From NCBI GenBank assembly GCA_041946755.1, contig JBHGBB010000117.1, positions 1 through 12,560 of the forward strand: 12,560 nt of DNA. The letters are read 5' to 3'. The position numbers and the translations under genes were made by a program. Below are positions 7,284 through 12,560 of the stretch, one piece after another. The DNA comes from JBHGBB01 sp041946755 (GTDB taxonomy: Bacteria; UBP4; UBA4092; JAOAEQ01). A model generated the notes under the pieces. The model saw only the letters and a program-made list of their open reading frames with translations, had not been told where the DNA came from and made no database searches. The number at the start of each line of letters is the position of its first letter. The stretch's first letter is position 1.

Positions 7284-9044
7284 ATGAGTAATCATCCTGC
7301 CTTCCGGTTTATCCGGTTCCTTAAACCATATTGGAAACAAGTCCTTCTAGCGATTTTACTGACGTTTGTTCTCACCGCATTAAATCTGGTAATGCCGAAA
7401 CTATTGCAGATATTTCTGGATGATGTTGTCGGGAAGCATCATTGGAATATCTTGATTCCGCTCTGTTTAGGCATGCTCGGGATTTTCGGAGTACAAGGTA
7501 TATGCTCATATTATAATTCATATACTATAACCTTTATCGGTCAGCGGGTAATTTATGATATGCGGTTGCAGTTATATAAAACTCTACAGCAATTATCATT
7601 GAGTTTTTATGACCGCATGAATACCGGAGCCATAATCTCCCGGATGATGGACGATGTTATTTTGGTTCAGAACGTATTGACCGGCGCTACTATCAGCATG
7701 TTTACCGATTTATTAACCCTGGTTTTTGTCATCATAATCTTAATGAAAATGAATTGGATGATGACGCTAGTCGTATTCGCCTTTGTACCATTTTATGCGT
7801 TAAATTTTAAGTTTTTTAAACAGCGCCGGCGGGCAGCGCATCGGGCAGTACGGGAAAAGATGGACCAGATTATGTCGGATTTAGAAGAGCGGATTTCCGG
7901 AGTACAGGTGGTTAAAACCTTTTCGAAAGAGAAGTTCGAAACCCGAGAGTTTGTTGCTGATAGCCGGGATGCGCTGAATATGAATATGCATGCAGCGTTT
8001 CTCGGAATGAGTTTTTCCAGTATCGGCGGCATAATTAGCGGTATCGGTTCAGCGGTAACCCTATGTTTCGGTGCCTGGAATGTGCTCGAGAATCGAATGA
8101 CCGTAGGTGAAATGATGGCATTTTCCGCTTGGGCAGCGTATCTCTATAGTCCGACTGCGCGATTGACTGAGATCGCTAATACCTTCCAGCAGGCAGGTAT
8201 ATCGATGGTCCGGATTTTCGAAATTTTTGATACTATGCCGGAAGTTAGGGAATCTCCGAAAGCGATTGAACTACCGAAAATAAAAGGGCAGGTTAGATTC
8301 GACCAAGTATCGTTTGCCTATTTGAAAGGGCAGAAAGTTTTGGATAACATCAATCTGGATATTCCTCCGGGCACTATCGTTGCGTTAGTCGGGCATACCG
8401 GGTGCGGGAAAACAACTATTACCAGTTTACTACTCAGGTTCTATGATATTACTGAAGGTAAGATTACCGTTGATGGTTATGATATACGAGATATAACGCT
8501 CAATTCGCTTCGGAATCAGGTAGGAGTGGTTTTACAAGACCCGGTGCTGTTTAATGAAACGATTAAAGAGAATATCCGGTATGGCGAACAGCAAGCTAGT
8601 GACGATCAAGTAGTTAAAGCGGCGAAAATAGCCGAAATTCACGAGTTTATTTCCGGATTGAAAGACCAGTATGCTACCAAACTTGGTGAAGAAGGAGTTA
8701 AATTATCGGTAGGAGAAAAGCAGCGGTTATCTATCGCGCGGGCAGTGGTTGGCGAACCGGCTATACTGATACTCGATGAAGCGACTTCTTCGTTAGATTC
8801 GGAATCGGAGTCATTAATCCAGAAAGCATTAAACAATGTTATGCTGGGGAAAACCTGTTTTATTATTGCGCATCGGTTATCTACTATCGTTCGAGCCGAT
8901 TTGATTATTGTTATGGATAAAGGGAAAATCGTAGAAATCGGTAACCATCGGGAATTGGTTAAAAAGCCGAATGGATTTTATGCCGCGTTATATAAACGGC
9001 AGTTTACGATACCGTTTAAAACAGCGGTTGCTGCAAAAGGATGA
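7284..9044 (+). CDS. ABC exporter half-transporter, subunit 1 (catalytic Glu, degenerate signature)
   Basis: A 586-residue type I ABC exporter: six membrane segments in about residues 18-310, then a nucleotide-binding domain from about 335. Visible motifs are an aromatic A-loop Tyr in VSFAY, Walker A GHTGCGKTT (370-378), Q-loop VVLQDP, signature LSVGE (474-478), Walker B ILILDE with Asp498 and catalytic Glu499, D-loop SSLD and switch His530. The signature departs from the consensus LSGGQ at two of five positions. The next gene has the reverse pattern, which fits a heterodimer of the LmrCD/BmrCD/TM287-288 kind in which this is the TM288-like subunit. Such pairs often export drugs or lipids; the substrate here is unknown. 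There is no peptidase domain or signal for a bacteriocin. The ATG has no Shine-Dalgarno. Confidence 0.92.
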   Translation: MSNHPAFRFIRFLKPYWKQVLLAILLTFVLTALNLVMPKLLQIFLDDVVGKHHWNILIPLCLGMLGIFGVQGICSYYNSYTITFIGQRVIYDMRLQLYKTLQQLSLSFYDRMNTGAIISRMMDDVILVQNVLTGATISMFTDLLTLVFVIIILMKMNWMMTLVVFAFVPFYALNFKFFKQRRRAAHRAVREKMDQIMSDLEERISGVQVVKTFSKEKFETREFVADSRDALNMNMHAAFLGMSFSSIGGIISGIGSAVTLCFGAWNVLENRMTVGEMMAFSAWAAYLYSPTARLTEIANTFQQAGISMVRIFEIFDTMPEVRESPKAIELPKIKGQVRFDQVSFAYLKGQKVLDNINLDIPPGTIVALVGHTGCGKTTITSLLLRFYDITEGKITVDGYDIRDITLNSLRNQVGVVLQDPVLFNETIKENIRYGEQQASDDQVVKAAKIAEIHEFISGLKDQYATKLGEEGVKLSVGEKQRLSIARAVVGEPAILILDEATSSLDSESESLIQKALNNVMLGKTCFIIAHRLSTIVRADLIIVMDKGKIVEIGNHRELVKKPNGFYAALYKRQFTIPFKTAVAAKG

Positions 9045-9085
9045 GAGGAATAAGAGAATCGAAGAATGATTTACGGTTAATCAAA

Positions 9086-9114
9086 ACTGGATTCCTACTT
9101 TCGCGGGAATGACA
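9086..9114 (+). repeat. REP-like palindromic repeat between the exporter genes
   Basis: The core ATTCCTACTTTCGCGGGAAT at 9091-9110 folds as ATTCC..GGAAT with a TTTC loop, one G-T pair and one mismatch in the stem. It is flanked by ACTGG and GACA. The general form (GGATTCCCGC-loop-GCGGGAATGAC) is a widespread type of short dispersed repeat in bacterial genomes. It occupies the 82-bp gap between the two half-transporter genes; there is no T-run after it, so it is not a classical terminator, though it may stabilise or attenuate the transcript. Confidence 0.6.
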
Positions 9115-9126
9115 TCGTAGTGATTT

Positions 9127-10878
9127 ATGAATAATTTCAGTCGATTATTAAAAGAATTTATTAAACCATATTGGATACAAGTGGTCGAAGCATCGGTATT
9201 GATGGCATTATTGACCATCCTCTGGCTGCCGATGTTATTTTTAACCAAGATGCTGGTCGACCAGGTTATTCCGCATAAAGATACGAAATTATTATTAATT
9301 GTTCTTTTAGGATTTATCTCTATTCATCTATCGCGCGGATTGATTTCATTTGCACTGCAGTATTCCATTGCGTTTTTAGGGCAGCGGGTAGTGTTTCATC
9401 TCCGAAGACGATTGCACGATAAACTCGGTCAATTACAGATGAGCTTCTATGACCAGCGGCTGACCGGAAAAATCATGGCGCGGGTTATGAACGATGTTTC
9501 TACGGTTCAGAACTTAGTTACCGGCGGATTCATTACCATGTTTACCGATGTGATTATGGTGATTGCGGTAATCGGAGTCATGTTCTGGCTTAGCTGGCAA
9601 TTAACCATTATGGCGATTGTAGTACTACCATTTTATGTACTCAATTATGATTTCTTCGTCAAACAGATTCGCGAAATTAGCAAAAAGATTCGGGAGAAAG
9701 TATCCGAGATGTATGGATTACTAGGAGAACGGCTTGGAGCAGTGCGGTTGGTGAAATCTTTTGCTCAAGAAGAGTTTGAAATCAATCGGTTCGATAAAAA
9801 GGTTACCGATTTGTTTAAGTTTAATATGCGGAATACCATGCTGAATACCTATTTAAGTTCGATTGCCGGGATTATCAGCGGAGTAGGAACGGTAATTATC
9901 ATCTCTTACGGAGGAATGCTCATTTGGAAAGGTAGATTAAGCTTAGGGAGTTTTATTGCGTTCCAGTCGTCTATAATTTATCTTTATGGTCCGATCGTTC
10001 GAATCACTCAGATCAATACGATTATTCAATGGGTAATGGTAAGTATCAACCGAATATTTGAAGTCTTTGACGAACCGATTTTAATTGCTGATAAACCCGA
10101 TGCGATAGAAATACCTAGTGTTAATGGAAGAGTGACGCTAAAAGATGTTTCTTTCCAATATCGATTTGGAGATAATCCGGTGTTGCAGAATATCAACTTG
10201 GATATCGCGCCGGGTATGGTAATTGGAGTTGTAGGTCCTAGCGGCAGTGGAAAAAGTACCTTGTTAAGTTTAATCTTGCGATTATACGATGTTAGTTCCG
10301 GCGCGTTATTGATTGATGGATATGATGTTCGCGATACCCGGCTATTAAGTTTACGGCGCTGGATTGGGTTTGTACCGCAGGAAAGTTATCTATTTTCCGG
10401 AACGGTTAAATCGAATATCCGGTATGGACGACTAGAGGCTACTGATGAGGAGATAATCGCTGCGGCTAAAGCTGCGGAGTTGCATGAGTTTATTGAAGCG
10501 TTACCCAAGAAATACGAAACTGAAATCGGGGAACGAGGCATAACCTTATCCGGGGGACAGAAACAGCGGCTGGCGTTAGCTAGAGCGTTATTAACTAATC
10601 CGCATATTCTATTATTAGATGATTGTACCAGTTCATTGGATGCAGAAACCGAATCGAAAATACAGAAGACCCTGGATAAGTTGATGGGCGACCGCACCAG
10701 TTTTATTGTAGCCCATCGGTTATCTTCAGTCATGAACTCTGATTTGATTATTGTTCTTGATGATGGTAAGATTATTGAGCAAGGGACACATTATGAATTA
10801 ATCAATCAAGATGGATTCTATGCCCGGCTTTATGAAGAGCAGTATAGTTCTGTTTTAGAAACTGCAGAAAGCATATAA
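9127..10878 (+). CDS. ABC exporter half-transporter, subunit 2 (Asp in Walker B, canonical signature)
   Basis: A 583-residue type I ABC exporter collinear with the preceding gene: six membrane segments followed by a nucleotide-binding domain, with motifs at the same residue numbers. Walker A is GPSGSGKST (370-378), Q-loop FVPQES, signature LSGGQ (474-478) followed by KQRLALARAL, D-loop SSLD and switch His530. The Walker B reads LLLDDC: Asp499 replaces the catalytic Glu. With the partner's LSVGE this would give one degenerate and one canonical ATP site in a heterodimer, making this the TM287-like subunit. The cargo is unknown. The ATG follows a REP-like element by about 12 bp and has no clear Shine-Dalgarno, so its translation may depend on the upstream gene. 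Confidence 0.92.
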   Translation: MNNFSRLLKEFIKPYWIQVVEASVLMALLTILWLPMLFLTKMLVDQVIPHKDTKLLLIVLLGFISIHLSRGLISFALQYSIAFLGQRVVFHLRRRLHDKLGQLQMSFYDQRLTGKIMARVMNDVSTVQNLVTGGFITMFTDVIMVIAVIGVMFWLSWQLTIMAIVVLPFYVLNYDFFVKQIREISKKIREKVSEMYGLLGERLGAVRLVKSFAQEEFEINRFDKKVTDLFKFNMRNTMLNTYLSSIAGIISGVGTVIIISYGGMLIWKGRLSLGSFIAFQSSIIYLYGPIVRITQINTIIQWVMVSINRIFEVFDEPILIADKPDAIEIPSVNGRVTLKDVSFQYRFGDNPVLQNINLDIAPGMVIGVVGPSGSGKSTLLSLILRLYDVSSGALLIDGYDVRDTRLLSLRRWIGFVPQESYLFSGTVKSNIRYGRLEATDEEIIAAAKAAELHEFIEALPKKYETEIGERGITLSGGQKQRLALARALLTNPHILLLDDCTSSLDAETESKIQKTLDKLMGDRTSFIVAHRLSSVMNSDLIIVLDDGKIIEQGTHYELINQDGFYARLYEEQYSSVLETAESI

Positions 10879-10888
10879 ACCAAAAACT

Positions 10889-10975
10889 GCCACAAAGACT
10901 CGAAAAACACGAAGAATCACAAAGGTTGATGTATATAAAACCTAGTGATTCTTGGTGTCTTGGTGCCTTGGTGGC
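10889..10975 (+). repeat. long imperfect inverted repeat made of degenerate 8-bp units
   Basis: The left arm (10889-10927) and the reverse complement of the right arm (10939-10975) match at about 30 of 37 aligned positions with two 1-nt gaps; 11 nt separate them. The right arm is three 8-bp copies, CTTGGTGT, CTTGGTGC and CTTGGTGG (10951-10974). The left arm holds CCACAAAG, ACACGAAG and TCACAAAG, the same pattern on the other strand. It fills the gap between exporter subunit 2 and the cupin gene, and would form a large hairpin in RNA. There is no T-run, so it is not an evident intrinsic terminator. Confidence 0.75.
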
Positions 10976-10983
10976 GAGAAAGT

Positions 10984-11496
10984 ATGATTACGAAAGAAGA
11001 GATAATTAAGATATTAAATTTAAAACCTCATCCGGCAGAAGGTGGATATTTTGCAGAAACATATCGGGCGAAAGAGATTATTCCGAAATCGGGATTACCC
11101 GGTAGATATGATCATAATCGCGTAATGAGTACCGCGATATATTTTATGATTACTGCCGATACCTATTCAGCGATGCATCGATTAAAATCCGATGAAGTAT
11201 TCCATTTCTATTTCGGCGATCCGGTTGAAATGCTGAATCTATGTCCTGATGACTCGGGTAGGGTGATTACGATTGGTAATGATTTGATGAATGGGATGCA
11301 GCCGCAGGTTGTCGTTCCGAATGGAGTCTGGCAAGGAGCCCGACTCCATCAAGGTGGGAAGTTTGCCCTATTAGGTACTACGGTCGCGCCTGGATTCGAA
11401 TATCCTGATTTCGAATTGGGGAATCGAGATAAGTTAATTAAACAATATCCGCAGTATCGTGAGTTGATTATTAGTCTTACCAAATCAATAAAATAG
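10984..11496 (+). CDS. cupin_5 (DUF985, YML079w-like) protein
   Basis: A 170-residue protein of the DUF985/cupin_5 family. It carries the characteristic N-terminal HPAEGGYFAETYR segment (residues 16-28), the metal-site-like stretch HRLKSDEVFHFYFGD around His65 and His74, and a C-terminal GTTVAPGFEYPDFELG segment. These proteins fold as a double-stranded beta-helix like RmlC epimerases; their substrate is not established, and I assign none. I chose ATG 10984 because it begins the family-like part. A GTG at 10945 would add 13 residues encoded by the right arm of an inverted repeat, which do not look like the family. The stretch GGTGGCGAGAAAGT before the ATG offers at most a weak ribosome site. 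Related octamer repeats lie immediately upstream and downstream. Confidence 0.88.
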   Translation: MITKEEIIKILNLKPHPAEGGYFAETYRAKEIIPKSGLPGRYDHNRVMSTAIYFMITADTYSAMHRLKSDEVFHFYFGDPVEMLNLCPDDSGRVITIGNDLMNGMQPQVVVPNGVWQGARLHQGGKFALLGTTVAPGFEYPDFELGNRDKLIKQYPQYRELIISLTKSIK

Positions 11497-11520
11497 CCAC
11501 AGAGCCACAGAGTCACAGAG
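11497..11520 (+). repeat. three tandem 8-bp repeats (NCACAGAG)
   Basis: CCACAGAG, CCACAGAG and TCACAGAG follow one another with no gap, starting at the base after the cupin stop codon TAG (11494-11496). They share the pattern N-C-A-C-x-x-A-G with the octamers in the inverted repeat upstream of the same gene, so both appear to belong to one repeat family. Confidence 0.75.
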
Positions 11521-11535
11521 ATAAAATCAGCGATC

Positions 11536-11633
11536 GAAAGCTTTCTACGAGGATTTAGCCTACGGTTTATGAACTTTAGTTCATCAAGGTAATTTCGATA
11601 ACTGAAGTTATACAACCCTCAACTAAAGTTGGG
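11536..11633 (+). repeat. cluster of a palindrome and three small hairpins with AACT-NN-AGTT cores
   Basis: The 199-bp gap between the convergent cupin and pseudopilin genes contains a perfect palindrome GAAAGCTTTC (11536-11545). Three hairpins follow: ATGAACTTTAGTTCAT (11569-11584, stem 7, loop 2), ATAACTGAAGTTAT (11598-11611, stem 6) and CAACTAAAGTTG (11620-11631, stem 5, extended by CC/GG with a bulged T). All three share AACT-NN-AGTT. Their centres are 28 and 21 bp apart. CTACG also occurs twice (11545-11549, 11560-11564). No T-run follows on either strand; the rest of the gap up to 11695 is pyrimidine-rich and shows nothing else I recognise. Confidence 0.65.
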
Positions 11634-11695
11634 TAGAAAAGTTTGCTGATTTATTTCCTCTTTACTCTATTCTCTATTTCTTAACTTTTTTATGG

Positions 11696-12307
11696 CTATA
11701 GCGCAGTATGAAATGCACTGCCGCCGAATCGTGCGATATCTCCCGGACTAATGGTGCCGTTAGTCGGATCGTATATTCTAAATATCTGGTTCGCATCATC
11801 GTCCGGCCGGTAATCATACCATTCTATCGCTTGGTATTTCTGGTCGGGACCATAACTTTCGACACAATATCCATTATGGTCGACTTCGGTCGAAACCAAA
11901 TCGCCCCAGTTCCAATATCCACCGGGAGAAACTTGCGGGCCTCCGAGTTTTTTATAATTAAATACCTTATAATTTATCGGTTTTCCATTCCAGGTCGCAT
12001 ACCCGCCAAACGGGTCTTGAAATGAGACTGAAGATAAGTACGCTACCGGCGTGGTTAGCTCCTGATGCACACTTACCTGATAATCGCCGGGATTAGCTCG
12101 CCAGTCTTGCAGATAGCTATTCTCATCAACATAATAGGATTCGATAGCGGTAAAAATAGTCCGTAATTCTCCTTTAACCCGGGAAACCTTCGCGCGGGTT
12201 TGGGCGGCTAAAAAGTTCGGGATGGCGATTGCGGCTAAGATGGCAATTATCGCTACCACAATCAGCAGTTCTATTAATGTAAATCCAGTACCATGGTTTT
12301 TATTCAT
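11696..12307 (-). CDS. type IV pilin-like / type II secretion pseudopilin (GspG-like)
   Basis: The N-terminus is MNKNHGTG followed by FTLIELLIVVAIIAIL, a class III prepilin signal. Prepilin peptidase should cut after Gly8 and N-methylate Phe9, and the conserved Glu5 of the mature chain is Glu13. The long hydrophobic helix and the AQTRAKVSRVKGELRTIFTAIESYYVD stretch resemble major pseudopilins. The C-terminal domain of about 150 residues is rich in Tyr, Trp, Gly and Asp, longer than in a typical GspG of about 140 residues in all. I chose ATG 12307 because a perfect GGAGGTGA lies 8 nt before it. The ATG at 12325 overlaps that site and would add MEVKVT. It overlaps the end of the upstream RmuC-like gene by 8 bp. 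No other secretion genes are in view, so its assembly system is encoded elsewhere. Confidence 0.88.
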   Translation of the reverse strand: MNKNHGTGFTLIELLIVVAIIAILAAIAIPNFLAAQTRAKVSRVKGELRTIFTAIESYYVDENSYLQDWRANPGDYQVSVHQELTTPVAYLSSVSFQDPFGGYATWNGKPINYKVFNYKKLGGPQVSPGGYWNWGDLVSTEVDHNGYCVESYGPDQKYQAIEWYDYRPDDDANQIFRIYDPTNGTISPGDIARFGGSAFHTAL

Positions 12308-12560
12308 GGTTACTTTCACCTCCATTCAATGATTTCGGTTCATCTTTATCCGGAGTATATTCGATAAACTCCGGGATTTGCGCTTCAGCAATCCCTTTTT
12401 GTTTCCGTAAATCTTCGATTTTTTGGAGTGGTTTTTCCAACTGGTTCCGCCGGGTAGACATGAGATTAATAAACTCAGCCTGCGCATCTTCGATTTTCTT
12501 ACCCATCTTTTCTAAAGACCTTAAAAATGCAGACAGCGCTTCTAAAAATGTGAAAGCGTT
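12300..12560 (-). CDS. C-terminal end of an RmuC-like protein, 5' end outside the window
   Basis: The minus-strand frame is open from the right edge through ATG 12506 to TAA at 12302-12300, so 86 C-terminal codons of a longer gene are present and the ATG at 12506 need not be the start. The visible residues (FLEALSAFLRSLEKMGKKIEDAQ, then RRNQLEKPLQKIEDLRKQKG) are charged, heptad-like and helical. They resemble the tail of RmuC-family DNA recombination proteins, with their conserved Gly-Lys helix. RmuC proteins limit DNA inversion at repeats and have a nuclease-like core that would lie outside. The final tail EYTPDKDEPKSLNGGESNHE is acidic and probably disordered. The last codons contain the pseudopilin's ribosome site, and the two genes overlap in ATGAATAA, suggesting coupled translation. 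Another coiled-coil protein is possible. Confidence 0.55.
   Translation of the reverse strand, partial: NAFTFLEALSAFLRSLEKMGKKIEDAQAEFINLMSTRRNQLEKPLQKIEDLRKQKGIAEAQIPEFIEYTPDKDEPKSLNGGESNHE
12315..12322 (-). promoter_or_regulatory. perfect Shine-Dalgarno for the pseudopilin
   Basis: On the minus strand GGAGGTGA lies 7-8 nt before ATG 12307, inside the last codons (Gly-Gly-Glu) of the upstream gene. It fixes the pseudopilin start and is the only textbook ribosome site in the window. Confidence 0.8.

Noticed and set aside
9045..9126. Intrinsic terminator between the exporter genes
   Set aside because: The hairpin is followed by GACATCG rather than a T-run, and the two subunits should be co-expressed.
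10386..10733. Open frame of 115 codons on the minus strand inside exporter subunit 2
   Set aside because: It lies opposite the conserved ATPase motifs and shows no family features of its own.
10945..10983. GTG at 10945 as the cupin start
   Set aside because: The added residues are encoded by the right arm of the inverted repeat, and the family-like sequence starts at ATG 10984.
10889..11520. CRISPR array
   Set aside because: The repeats are contiguous 8-bp units without spacers, and no cas gene is nearby.
11616..11640. Intrinsic terminator at the last hairpin before the pseudopilin
   Set aside because: The stem is short and AT-rich, and no T-run follows on either strand.
12308..12325. ATG at 12325 as the pseudopilin start
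   Set aside because: It overlaps the perfect GGAGGTGA that positions ribosomes at ATG 12307, and the shorter leader is a better prepilin signal.

Overview
The window looks like a chromosomal segment of an uncultivated, moderately AT-rich bacterium. The genes are ordinary bacterial ones: purine, shikimate and amino-acid-uptake genes, ABC exporters and a type IV pilin-like protein. Three things suggest a poorly sampled lineage such as Sumerlaeota, Hydrogenedentota, Omnitrophota, Poribacteria or Planctomycetes relatives: the multidomain FAD/SLH/propeller protein, the pseudopilin style (IPNFLAAQTRAKVSRVK) and the short palindromic intergenic repeats. That placement is a weak inference; nothing here identifies a taxon. 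No rRNA, tRNA, CRISPR array, phage or insertion-sequence gene is visible.

Layout. Positions 1-2401 (+) hold the 3' part of a large, probably exported protein: the C-terminal half of an FAD-dependent oxidoreductase, then an SLH-like segment and a beta-propeller-like tail. After a possible promoter comes a co-directional block, 2477-7106: purE (purine synthesis), aroK (shikimate kinase) and livH-livM-livG-livF, the membrane and ATPase parts of a branched-chain amino acid ABC importer. No periplasmic binding protein gene is present. After a 177-bp AT-rich gap come two tandem ABC exporter half-transporters (7284-9044 and 9127-10878). Their motif differences are complementary, as in heterodimeric exporters with one degenerate ATP site. 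A DUF985/cupin_5 gene follows at 10984-11496. On the minus strand, converging on it, are the end of an RmuC-like gene (12560-12300) and a pseudopilin gene (12307-11696), which overlap by 8 bp.

The unusual part of the window is between the genes. A REP-like hairpin lies between the two exporter genes. An imperfect inverted repeat of about 38-bp arms, built of degenerate 8-bp units, lies just before the cupin gene. Three 8-bp tandem units of similar pattern lie right after its stop codon, followed by a palindrome and three small hairpins sharing the core AACT-NN-AGTT. The cupin gene is therefore bracketed by repeats of one apparent family. Most starts lack a Shine-Dalgarno sequence, whereas the pseudopilin has a perfect one. 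I see no clear new defence or mobile system; the repeats and the asymmetric exporter are the best leads.
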